DNA of 10,699 bases. Origin: Clostridiales bacterium. GTDB taxonomy: Bacteria > Bacillota > Clostridia > Christensenellales > Aristaeellaceae. Location: positions 1-10,699 of the forward strand of contig SFGO01000117.1 of assembly GCA_004556545.1 (NCBI GenBank), written 5' to 3'. Of the stretch, positions 1 through 6,004 are shown piece by piece (position 1 is the first letter of the stretch; the number at the start of each line of letters is the position of its first letter). Position numbers and translations under genes: made by a program. The notes beneath the pieces were generated by a model. It did no database searches. It saw nothing but the letters and a program-made list of their open reading frames with translations, and was not told the DNA's origin.

Positions 1-33
1 AGGGCTTTTTCCCGGAGTCGCCGTGCCGCTGGC
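1..33. repeat. 33-bp direct repeat, left copy (identical to window end)
   Basis: The first 33 bases are identical to bases 10667-10699. The match stops exactly at both window edges, so it is either a k-mer-sized assembly overlap or two copies of a dispersed extragenic repeat at which the contig broke. The right copy forms the outer end of an inverted repeat (10540-10679). The gene content (serS, upp, atp operon) is core chromosomal, which argues against a genuine small circular replicon. Confidence 0.85.
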
Positions 34-42
34 TTTCTTTTG

Positions 43-76
43 CACACTTTTCTTTCGCCACCGAAAGAAAAGTGTG
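43..76. repeat. perfect 15-bp hairpin, extragenic palindrome
   Basis: Bases 43-57 and 62-76 are perfect reverse complements around the 4-base loop CCAC. The arms are unusually AT-rich (CACACTTTTCTTTCG) compared with the GC-rich surroundings. No T-run follows on either strand, so it is not a standard intrinsic terminator. It lies next to the terminal direct repeat and may belong to the same dispersed element. A REP-like palindrome is the best description; function is unknown. Confidence 0.7.
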
Positions 77-143
77 AGCGCCCCATAGGGCTGCAAGCCA
101 TGCCCTCGCGCCGGTGTCGGCGCGTCAGGCCCCACCGGGGGCA

Positions 144-220
144 GGGCAGGGGTATGCGCCTGCGGGCGCACTGGGGGCTTTCCTCGGGGCAGACAATCGG
201 CGCGGTTCGCACTGCCGTGC
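144..220. repeat. diverged direct repeat, copy A
   Basis: This 77-base stretch aligns without gaps to 491-567 with 62 of 77 positions identical by eye. Two blocks are fully conserved: 17 bases at 155-171, holding a 6-bp hairpin with a TGCG loop, and 21 bases at 200-220. The spacing between the blocks is the same in both copies. An inner 26-base module (177-202) occurs a third time at 449-474. Confidence 0.75.
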
Positions 221-448
221 GCTCCGCTTGTTGTTTGCCTGAACTCCGGGTCGCTAACCGCCTTCGGCGGTTGTGCCCACTGGGCACGCGCTTCCCTTCG
301 TTCCCCGGGCCGTAGTTGGCGGAAAACCCAACGGGGTATAAATATTCCGGCAGAAAAGCAGGGGGCTTTCCGCTCGCCCCCCTGCACCCCCTTCGGGCCG
401 CACTCGGCGAGAAAAATGCGGGGTAAGCAGTCCGGCAAAAACGTAGGA

Positions 449-474
449 GCTTTCATCAAGGCAAACAATCGGCG
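449..474. repeat. partial third copy of the repeat module
   Basis: These 26 bases match 177-202 at 22 positions and correspond to 524-549 in copy B. Only the middle module is present here; the flanking hairpin block and the conserved 21-base block are absent. This suggests that the repeat family is built from separable modules. Confidence 0.55.
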
Positions 475-490
475 TGCCAATCCCCGCCGA

Positions 491-567
491 GAGCAGGGGA
501 TTGCGCCTGCGGGCGCACAAAACGCTTTCCTCAAAGCCAACCATCAGCGCGGTTCGCACTGCCGTGC
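491..567. repeat. diverged direct repeat, copy B
   Basis: Second copy of the 77-base unit at a fixed offset of 347 bases from copy A. The hairpin block (502-518) and the last 21 bases (547-567) are identical to copy A, while the linker has changed. Conservation of the blocks together with their spacing suggests a unit that is copied or kept whole. Confidence 0.75.
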
Positions 568-621
568 ACTTCACCGGCCATTTGCGGCAACGACCAGACG
601 CGGATGCCCGCAAAAGCAAAA

Positions 622-652
622 CCCCCGCCGCAGACCCAAACCTGCGGCGGGG
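622..652 (-). terminator. intrinsic terminator of serS
   Basis: Bases 623-633 and 642-652 form a perfect 11-bp GC-rich stem (CTGCGGCGGGG and its complement) with an 8-base loop. Read on the minus strand, the stem is followed by a T-rich tract (complement of 611-621, TTTTGCTTTTG). It lies about 36 bases beyond the serS stop codon, the expected place for a rho-independent terminator. Confidence 0.85.
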
Positions 653-687
653 ATTCCTTTCCCTTTCAAGGGAAACCTGAAAAACCC

Positions 688-1959
688 TTACTTGATGATG
701 TTCGTTCCCATGTAGGGCACCAGCGCTTCGGGCACCGTGACCGTGCCGTCTTCGTTCTGGTAGTTTTCCAGAATGGCGGCTACGGTGCGGCCGACAGCCA
801 CGCCGCTGCCGTTCAGGGTGTGGACAAACTGGGGCTTGTCCTTGGGGGTCTCGCGGTAGCGGATGCTGGCGCGGCGGGCCTGGAAGTCCTCGCAGTCGGA
901 GCAACTGGAGATTTCCACATAGCGGCCGTAGGAGGGCATCCAGACTTCGATGTCGTAGGTCTGGGCGGCGCTGAAGCCCAGATCGCCGGTGCAGAGGTTC
1001 ACCACGCGGTAGGGCAGACCCAGCAGCTGCAGCACCTTCTCCGCCTCGGCGGTCATGCTTTCCAGCTCGGCGTAGCTCTCTTCGGGCTTGGCGATCTTCA
1101 CCATTTCCACCTTGTTGAACTGGTGCTGACGAATCAGACCGCGGGTGTCGCGGCCGGCGCTGCCCGCTTCGGCGCGGAAGCAGCTGGAGTAGGCGCAGTG
1201 ACGGATGGGCAGCTGCGCGCCGTCCAGGATCATGTCGCGGTACATGTTGGTGACGGGCACTTCGGCGGTGGGGATCAGGAAGGTGTCCTGATCGACCTTG
1301 TAGGCGTCGTCCTCAAACTTGGGCAGCTGGCCGGTGCCGGTCATGGTGGCGCGGGTGACCATGTAGGGCGGATAGACCTCGTCGTAGCCTGCGGCCACGT
1401 GGGTGTTCAGGAAGAAGTTGATGATGGAGCGCTCCAGACGGGAACCCAGACCGCGATAGATGGTGAAGCGCGCGCCGGAGATCTTGGCGGCGGTGTCAAA
1501 GTCCAGAATTTTCAGATCGGTGCCGATGTCCCAGTGCGCCTTGGGCTCCCAGCCGAACTGACGGGGCGTGCCCCAGCGGCGCACTTCCACGTTCTCGCTG
1601 TCGTCCTTGCCGATCGGCACCCGGGGATTGGGGATGTTGGGCACGCGCATGAGGAACTGCTGCATTTTCTCGTCCAGCTCGTTGACCTTCTCGTCCAGCG
1701 CGTCGATCACGTCGCCCAGTTCCCGCATTTCCCGCATGATAGCGGCGGTCTCTTCCTCGCTGGCGCCGTTCTTCTTGGCCAGACCGATCTTCTTGGAGGT
1801 CTGGTTGCGCAGGGCCTTCTTTTCCTCTACCTCGGCCATCAGGGCGCGGCGCTCTTCGTCTTCCTTGAGAAATTCGTCCAGAGAGATGTCCTTATTGCGC
1901 GCCTTCAGTGCGTCGATCAATTCCTGGGGATTCTGCCGAATGCGTTTGATGTCCAGCAT
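688..1959 (-). CDS. serS: seryl-tRNA synthetase
   Basis: Class II aminoacyl-tRNA synthetase of the cytoplasm; it charges tRNA-Ser with serine using ATP and also supplies Ser-tRNA-Sec where selenocysteine is used. The 423-residue protein has the usual bacterial length. Residues 1-105 are a charged, helical N-terminal tRNA-binding arm (coiled coil). The catalytic core shows the TAE serine-site motif at 231-233, class II motif 2 at about 261-275 (FRAEAGSAGRDTRGL) and motif 3 at 382-399 (LNGSGVAVGRTVAAILEN). The ATG at 1959-1957 is supported by AGGAGG at 1975-1970, 10 bases upstream. It is a single-gene unit with its own promoter, a serine-type T-box leader and a terminator, divergent from upp. 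Nothing looks truncated. The identification is secure. Confidence 0.98.
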   Translation of the reverse strand: MLDIKRIRQNPQELIDALKARNKDISLDEFLKEDEERRALMAEVEEKKALRNQTSKKIGLAKKNGASEEETAAIMREMRELGDVIDALDEKVNELDEKMQQFLMRVPNIPNPRVPIGKDDSENVEVRRWGTPRQFGWEPKAHWDIGTDLKILDFDTAAKISGARFTIYRGLGSRLERSIINFFLNTHVAAGYDEVYPPYMVTRATMTGTGQLPKFEDDAYKVDQDTFLIPTAEVPVTNMYRDMILDGAQLPIRHCAYSSCFRAEAGSAGRDTRGLIRQHQFNKVEMVKIAKPEESYAELESMTAEAEKVLQLLGLPYRVVNLCTGDLGFSAAQTYDIEVWMPSYGRYVEISSCSDCEDFQARRASIRYRETPKDKPQFVHTLNGSGVAVGRTVAAILENYQNEDGTVTVPEALVPYMGTNIIK

Positions 1960-1990
1960 GGTTTGATTTCCTCCTGTTTCGGATAGAATG

Positions 1991-2028
1991 AAAACCGCCC
2001 CTCAAGACCTTGTCGGTCTCAGGGACGG
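1991..2028 (-). terminator. T-box regulated terminator upstream of serS
   Basis: On the minus strand, arm 2028-2015 (CCGTCCCTGAGACC) pairs with 2009-1995 (GGTCTTGAGGGGCGG) around the loop GACAA, with wobble pairs and one bulged A, and TTTT follows at 1994-1991. Its 5' arm overlaps the sequence needed for the antiterminator (2030-2022), so the two structures exclude each other. It ends about 30 bases before the serS start codon. Confidence 0.85.
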
Positions 2029-2220
2029 AGAGAAGCGTGCTCCGCGGTGCCACCCAGATTAAGGCAAATTGCCTTCCCTTTTCTGCGCTGTATCGGGCGC
2101 GCCCGCCCGGCTCGTCGCCGGTTGGCTCCCGTGATGGAAACGAAGCGCCCGCCGCAGCCTTGCACCGTCCGGCTGCTCTCTGAAGGCGGAAGCCCTTCGG
2201 GTTTCACGATCCTTGCCACG
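1991..2220 (-). promoter_or_regulatory. serine T-box riboswitch leader of serS
   Basis: The T-box core GGGTGGCACCGCGG lies on the minus strand at 2055-2042. The antiterminator is GGG (2055-2053), a UGGCACC bulge, and GCGGAG pairing with CTCCGT, then CCC (2030-2022). Bulge bases UGGC (2052-2049) complement a tRNA ending GCCA, which fits the usual G discriminator of tRNA-Ser. Stem I runs from about 2208 to 2130: CGTGA pairs with TCACG at the base, with CGAAG/CTTCG and CCGCC/GGCGG above, and an AGAGAG-containing distal region. The specifier loop holds TCC (2138-2136), a serine codon followed by A. Uncharged tRNA-Ser should stabilise the antiterminator and switch serS on. The folding was done by hand. 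Confidence 0.93.
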
Positions 2221-2226
2221 GCGCTC

Positions 2227-2255
2227 ATTATACGCGCTTTTGAAAGGGTTGACAA
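2227..2255 (-). promoter_or_regulatory. serS promoter (sigma-70/SigA type)
   Basis: On the minus strand, TTGTCA at 2255-2250 (-35) and TATAAT at 2232-2227 (-10) are separated by exactly 17 bases. Transcription would begin near 2220, just ahead of T-box stem I, giving a leader of about 260 bases. The -10 hexamer is perfect and the -35 has one mismatch. Confidence 0.85.
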
Positions 2256-2403
2256 GAGTTTTTCGTTGGAAAGAAGGGGAAAAACCATTGGACGCTGAAC
2301 GGAGAATGCCAAACTTTTTGGCAGCGGGCCCCGTTTGTCCATTGTGCCGCCGCCAACGGGCGGCTAGAATGGAGGGGCTTGCCAAAGGAAACGACGGTTT
2401 TGC

Positions 2404-2432
2404 TTGCAATGGCGGTTTCTTTCCTCTATAAT
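2404..2432 (+). promoter_or_regulatory. promoter of upp and probably the atp operon
   Basis: TTGCAA at 2404-2409 and a perfect TATAAT at 2427-2432 are separated by 17 bases. Transcription would start near 2439, leaving a leader of about 95 bases before upp. A weaker candidate upstream is TTGTGC at 2342-2347 with TAGAAT at 2365-2370, also 17 apart. No promoter of comparable quality was seen between upp and the atp genes, so this site may serve the whole cluster. Confidence 0.75.
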
Positions 2433-2534
2433 GGAAAGTGGATGATTCCGGCAATCCGCCCGCGCCAAAAGGCCGGAGGAAGAAACCGGAAGAAAACCAA
2501 TGCAAAGGCACTACGACGAAGGAGGCAATGTTTC

Positions 2535-3164
2535 ATGGGCAAGGTATACGTATTCGACCATCCCCTGATCCAGCACAAGCTGAGCCTGATGCGGGACAAG
2601 AAAACCGGCGCAAAGGAGTTCCGCGAGCTGCTGGAGGAAATCAGCATGCTGATGGTCTACGAGGTGACCCGCGATCTCTCCACCGAGGAAGCCGAAGTGG
2701 AAACGCCCATCTGCACCACGAAAACCCGCGTTCTGAGCGGCAAGAAGGTCGGTATCGTTCCGATCCTGCGGGCCGGTCTGGGCATGGTGGACGGCGTGCT
2801 GAACCTGATCCCTGCGGCCAAGGTGGGCCACATCGGCCTGTACCGCGATCCGGAGACCCTCAACCCTGTGGAATACTACTGCAAACTGCCTGACGACAGC
2901 CAGAACCGCGAGCTTCTGGTGCTGGATCCCATGCTGGCCACCGGCGGCAGCGCCTCCGCCGCCATCACGTTCCTCAAGCAGCGCGGATGCCATAACATCC
3001 GTCTGGTCAACCTGATCGCCGCGCCCGAGGGCATCGCCCGGGTGCAGAAGGATCATCCCGACGTGAACATCTATGTGGCCGCCTGCGATGAAAAGCTCAA
3101 TGAGCACGGCTATATCGTTCCCGGCCTGGGCGACGCGGGCGACCGTCTCTTCGGAACCAAGTAA
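2535..3164 (+). CDS. upp: uracil phosphoribosyltransferase
   Basis: Cytoplasmic pyrimidine salvage enzyme that makes UMP and pyrophosphate from uracil and PRPP. The 209-residue product matches the usual family length. The PRPP-binding loop is at residues 129-140 (VLDPMLATGGSA), and the uracil-binding C-terminal motif at 193-204 (YIVPGLGDAGDR). The frame is open further upstream, but the ATG at 2535 is chosen because AAGGAGG lies at 2519-2525, 9 bases before it, and because homology begins with MGKVYVFDHP. An upstream start would also add a basic, low-complexity extension unlike the family. It is the first gene after the promoter at 2404-2432 and lies 41 bases before the atpI-like gene without a terminator between them, so cotranscription with atp is likely. 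Confidence 0.97.
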   Translation: MGKVYVFDHPLIQHKLSLMRDKKTGAKEFRELLEEISMLMVYEVTRDLSTEEAEVETPICTTKTRVLSGKKVGIVPILRAGLGMVDGVLNLIPAAKVGHIGLYRDPETLNPVEYYCKLPDDSQNRELLVLDPMLATGGSASAAITFLKQRGCHNIRLVNLIAAPEGIARVQKDHPDVNIYVAACDEKLNEHGYIVPGLGDAGDRLFGTK

Positions 3165-3205
3165 CGCCTTTGTCCTGACAGACATTCCGAAAGGAGAATT
3201 GAGGA

Positions 3206-3631
3206 ATGAGCCGAATCGATCCTACCGTCAAAAAAGAAACCGGCTATATCGCGGGCTGGGTGCTTCTGCTCAGCGCGGTGATGGAGCTGGTGTTCCTGCT
3301 GACCGGCCATATGGACTACACGGTTCCGCTGGGCAATCTGCTGGGGGGCGGCGCGGCCATCCTCAATTTCTTCCTGATGGGATGGACCATTCAGCGGGCG
3401 GTGGGGCTGGAGGAAAAGGCCGCTTCCGCCAAGCTGAAGCTGTCGCAGATGCTGCGGATGCTGATGCTGATCGTCATCTGCTGCGTAGGCATCGCGCTGA
3501 ACTGCTTCCAGACGGTAGCGGTGATCGTGCCCCTGTTCTTCCCGCGTATCGCGGTGGCCTTCCGTCCGCTGTTTGACAAAAAGAACGGCCAGACTGCCGC
3601 CGAAGGGAAGGACGACGTGAAGATCGACTGA
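3206..3631 (+). CDS. atpI: AtpI-like ATP synthase accessory membrane protein
   Basis: Small membrane protein of 141 residues with four likely transmembrane helices, at about 12-33, 38-61, 79-98 and 100-118, a short charged N-terminus and a hydrophilic C-terminal tail. Hydrophobicity pattern, length and position directly before atpB fit the ATP synthase subunit I family, whose members are thought to aid c-ring assembly or Mg2+ supply. Sequence conservation in this family is weak, so the name rests largely on context. The ATG at 3206 follows AAGGAG (3191-3196) by 9 bases. The gap to atpB is 72 bases and contains a hairpin. Alternative: a lineage-specific membrane protein with no direct role in assembly. 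Confidence 0.78.
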   Translation: MSRIDPTVKKETGYIAGWVLLLSAVMELVFLLTGHMDYTVPLGNLLGGGAAILNFFLMGWTIQRAVGLEEKAASAKLKLSQMLRMLMLIVICCVGIALNCFQTVAVIVPLFFPRIAVAFRPLFDKKNGQTAAEGKDDVKID

Positions 3632-3643
3632 GCGCCGAAGGCA

Positions 3644-3673
3644 GCTTTTTGCGTTTTTCTTCACGAAAAAAGC
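3644..3673 (+). other. intercistronic hairpin between atpI and atpB
   Basis: GCTTTTT (3644-3650) pairs with AAAAAGC (3667-3673), and after one mismatch CGT pairs with ACG, closing an 8-base loop. There are 10 pairs in all. No T-run follows, so termination is unlikely; it could mark RNA processing or shape translation of atpB. The atpB ribosome binding site begins 12 bases downstream. Confidence 0.35.
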
Positions 3674-3703
3674 ATTACCAAAGCAAAGGAGGGATGATCC
3701 GAA

Positions 3704-4545
3704 ATGAATCGAAAATCCGCGCGGTTTCGTGCGGTGGACGTGCTGCTGATTGCCATGATGATCCTGCCGCTGGCGGCGGGCATGGCGCTCAAGATCCTGA
3801 CGACTCCAGCGTCGGAGGGGATTGAGATTAGCGGGGCGCGCATCTACTTTACTATTCCCATGCCGGTGCAGGATCTGCCCATTACCGAAAGTCAGGTGAA
3901 TTCCTGGCTGGTGATGATCTCCATCCTGGGGCTGTGCCTGTATCTGGTACATGGCATCACGGTGAAGCCGGGCAGCAAGCGCCAGCTGGCGGCGGAATGG
4001 ATTGTAGAAAAGACCAACGGTCTGGTACGGGAAAACATGGGCAAGCGCTTCATGGGCTTCGCGCCCTTTGTGGCGGGCATTATGGCCCTGTCCGCGTTTT
4101 CCAGCCTGATGAGCCTGGTCGGCCTTCGGCCCCCGACTTCCGATATGAACGTCGTGGCCGGATGGGCGATTCTGGTGTTCGTGCTCATCACCCACTACAA
4201 GCTCAAGGGCGGCCTTGGGCCTTATGTGAAGGGCTTCTTCGAGCCGGTGCCGGTCTTTGCGCCCTTTAACATCATCGGCGAATTCGCCACCCCCGTGTCC
4301 ATGTCGTTCCGTCATTACGGAAACGTGCTTTCCGGCGTGGTCATTTCCACGCTGGTAGCCTATGCGCTGCAGGGACTGAGCAAGCTGCTGCTGGGCTGGC
4401 TGCGGGAAGCTTCCCCCTGCTGCAGGTCGGTCTTCCGGCCGTTTTGTCGCTGTACTTCGATATTTTCAGCGGCCTGATGCAGGCGTTCATCTTCGCCATG
4501 CTGACCATGCTGTATATCGGTACGGCTGCCCCCGAGGAGGAATAA
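3704..4545 (+). CDS. atpB: ATP synthase Fo subunit a, frame interrupted near its C-terminus
   Basis: Membrane stator subunit that forms the ion half-channels against the c-ring. The initial frame starts at ATG 3704, 10 bases after AAAGGAGGG (3685-3693), and reads several membrane helices. It includes the conserved segment with the essential arginine (R203 in SMSFRHYGN), and would end at 4477 with an aberrant tail. The true C-terminus is in the -1 frame from 4405: GSFPLLQVGLPAVLSLYFD and onward through a last helix to AAPEEE and TAA at 4543-4545. The frames can be joined anywhere from about 4385 to 4408; restoring one C to make CTG CCG GGA would read Leu-Pro-Gly-Ser. Because this subunit is needed for the enzyme, a sequencing or assembly deletion is the simplest reading, then a true mutation. 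No convincing slippery heptamer is present. The family call is secure; intactness is uncertain. Confidence 0.92.
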
Positions 4546-4620
4546 GCAGGCGGCCCTGCCAAAAGCAACGCAGGGAAGCCCATTTGTCCACACACGCTGC
4601 AAACAAGGAGGATTCTATTT

Positions 4621-4902
4621 ATGGAACTCGCTATTGGTATCATTCTCGCCGGCTGCGCCATCGGCGCGGGTCTCGCTCTGATCGCCGGTATCGGCCCCGG
4701 TATTGGTGAAGGCAACGCCGTTGCCAAGGCCTGTGAAGCCATCGGCCGCCAGCCCGAGTGCAAGAGCGCCGTCACTTCCACCATGATCATGGGCTGCGCC
4801 ATCGCGGAAACCACCGGTCTGTACGGCCTGGTTATCGGCATTCTGCTGATCTTCGTGGCGCCCAACCTGTTTGTGAACATCCTTCTGAACGCCATTGGCT
4901 GA
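4621..4902 (+). CDS. atpE: ATP synthase Fo subunit c, two-carboxylate type
   Basis: Proteolipid that oligomerises into the rotating c-ring of Fo. The 93 residues form a two-helix hairpin: helix 1 (about 3-40) with the glycine-rich GAGLALIAGIGPGIGEG packing motif, the polar loop R43-Q44-P45, and helix 2 (about 50-82). The ion-binding carboxylate is E63 in AIAETTG. E30 stands where Na+-type rings such as that of Ilyobacter tartaricus have Gln32, and T64 stands at the Ser66 site. Glu at both sites is the motif described for Fusobacterium nucleatum, so Na+ coupling is inferred. The ATG at 4621 follows AAGGAGG (4605-4611) by 9 bases. The 75-base gap from atpB begins with a small hairpin (4546-4559). 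Confidence 0.96.
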   Translation: MELAIGIILAGCAIGAGLALIAGIGPGIGEGNAVAKACEAIGRQPECKSAVTSTMIMGCAIAETTGLYGLVIGILLIFVAPNLFVNILLNAIG

Positions 4903-4944
4903 CGGAATTCTGAATCCCATCCCGAATTGGAAAGGCAATAGTGT

Positions 4945-5454
4945 ATGAGCGTACAGTCATTGGACATCATTTCGGTGAACCTGTGGCAGATCCTCATTTC
5001 CCTTGCCAACCTGCTGATTATTTACCTGATTCTGAAAAAAGTGCTTTTTGCCAAGGTGCAGGGCGTGCTGAACACCCGGCAGCATCAGGTGACGGAAATG
5101 TACGACGCGGCGGATCAAAGCCGCACCGACGCCGAAAGCATGAAGCAGGAATATGAAGAGAAGCTGGCCGGGGCCCGGGAGGAGGCGGACAAGATCGTCC
5201 GCACCGCTACCCAGACGGCCCAGCGCCGCGGCGACCAGATCGTTCAGGAAGCCAGCAGCCAGGCCAGCCATCTGAAGCAGAAGGCGGAAGAAGAGATCGC
5301 CCAGGAAAAGCGGCGCATGCTCACGGACGTGCGGGGAGAAATCTCCGATTTGGCCGTCAGCATCGCATCCAAGGTCGTGGAACGCGAGATCCGCAAGGAA
5401 GACCAGGATACCTTTGTGGATGAATTTATCAAGAACGTGGGTGACCGGCAGTGA
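4945..5454 (+). CDS. atpF: ATP synthase Fo subunit b
   Basis: Peripheral stalk subunit that ties the membrane stator to F1. The 169 residues hold one N-terminal membrane helix (about 12-33, ILISLANLLIIYLILKKVLF) followed by a long, charged, helical region (about 38-145) rich in Glu, Lys, Gln and Ala, as expected of the dimeric right-handed coiled coil. The C-terminal end (about 145-169) should contact delta. The ATG at 4945 has AAAGG at 4931-4935 upstream, a weaker site than those of its neighbours. Its TGA overlaps the GTG start of atpH by four bases (5451-5454), implying translational coupling. Sequence conservation of b subunits is low, but architecture and position make the call firm. Confidence 0.95.
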   Translation: MSVQSLDIISVNLWQILISLANLLIIYLILKKVLFAKVQGVLNTRQHQVTEMYDAADQSRTDAESMKQEYEEKLAGAREEADKIVRTATQTAQRRGDQIVQEASSQASHLKQKAEEEIAQEKRRMLTDVRGEISDLAVSIASKVVEREIRKEDQDTFVDEFIKNVGDRQ

Positions 5455-5987
5455 CGGAGCAGAGCAGAGAGTACGGCGAAGGCCTGTACGCCCTGTGCGC
5501 GGAGGAAGCGCTGTCCGGGGACGTGCTGGAGGAGCTGGACGTGCTGAACGGCAGCTTCAAGGCTCAGCCCGATTACCTGCGGCTTTTGTCCAATATGTCG
5601 CTGGGCCGGGAAGAAAGGCTCGGCATTCTGGACAAGACCCTGCGGGGACAGGTACACCCCTATGTGCTGAATTTCTGCAAGATCCTTCTGGAAAAGGGGC
5701 TTTTGCATGAATTCTCCGACTGCGCGAAGGCCTACCGGGCCCGTTATCTTCAGGATAACGGCATTGTGGAGGCCAGCGTCACCACCGCCGTCCCGCTGGA
5801 CGACGGGCAGCGGAAAAAGCTCATGGAAAAACTGAGCGCCATGACCGGCAAACAGATTGTTTTGAAGGAACGGCTTGACCCGGCGGTGCTGGGCGGCGTT
5901 CGGCTGGAGATGGACGGCAAGCACTATGATAATACCGTCCAGAGCCGCCTTACGGCCATCCATCGGGCCATCGGCGGTCAGGCCTGA
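5451..5987 (+). CDS. atpH: ATP synthase F1 subunit delta
   Basis: OSCP/delta subunit that joins the b dimer to the top of the alpha3beta3 head. It has the family's usual length, 178 residues. Residues 1-105 form the helical N-terminal domain that binds the alpha N-termini. The C-terminal family motif is at 142-167 (LDPAVLGGVRLEMDGKHYD followed by NTVQSRL). The start is GTG at 5451, overlapping the atpF stop in a GTGA arrangement; no in-frame ATG lies near it, and homology begins immediately after. It ends in TGA directly followed by TAA (5985-5990), a double stop. The next gene, atpA, starts 17 bases after the first stop. Confidence 0.95.
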   Translation: MTEQSREYGEGLYALCAEEALSGDVLEELDVLNGSFKAQPDYLRLLSNMSLGREERLGILDKTLRGQVHPYVLNFCKILLEKGLLHEFSDCAKAYRARYLQDNGIVEASVTTAVPLDDGQRKKLMEKLSAMTGKQIVLKERLDPAVLGGVRLEMDGKHYDNTVQSRLTAIHRAIGGQA

Positions 5988-6004
5988 TAACAGGCGGTGA
6001 GACA

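Larger units (their letters stand above)
77..620. other. noncoding mosaic of short hairpins and diverged repeats
   Basis: No open frame here resembles a known protein, and frames in this stretch lack convincing ribosome binding sites. Instead it holds a chain of short perfect hairpins: 107-124 (7 bp, loop GTGT), 155-170 (6 bp, loop TGCG), 256-272 (7 bp, loop TTC), 273-287 (6 bp, loop ACT), 358-385 (8 bp, 12-base loop) and 502-517 (6 bp, loop TGCG). Diverged direct repeats are annotated separately. It reads as a cluster of interspersed extragenic elements downstream of serS. Confidence 0.6.

Noticed and set aside
254..904. 216-codon minus-strand frame downstream of serS
   Set aside because: It overlaps serS, the terminator and the repeats, and its Arg-rich sequence resembles no family.
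604..1986. 460-codon plus-strand frame opposite serS
   Set aside because: Antisense to serS with its composition set by serS codon use (Gly/Val/His/Leu-rich); no domain or ribosome binding site is evident, and it runs through the serS terminator.
2249..2277. Plus-strand promoter starting with the TTGACA at 2249-2254
   Set aside because: The -35 is perfect, but the hexamer 17 bases downstream is AGAAGG, with no -10 resemblance. The site overlaps the minus-strand serS promoter, which is well formed.
3110..4315. 401-codon minus-strand frame opposite the end of upp, atpI and atpB
   Set aside because: Gln/His/Arg-rich shadow crossing three genes and their gaps; no recognisable family.
4385..4410. 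Programmed -1 ribosomal frameshift in atpB
   Set aside because: No X-XXY-YYZ slippery heptamer lies in the right frame and no obvious downstream pseudoknot was seen. A one-base deletion explains the break more simply, though reads are needed to be certain.
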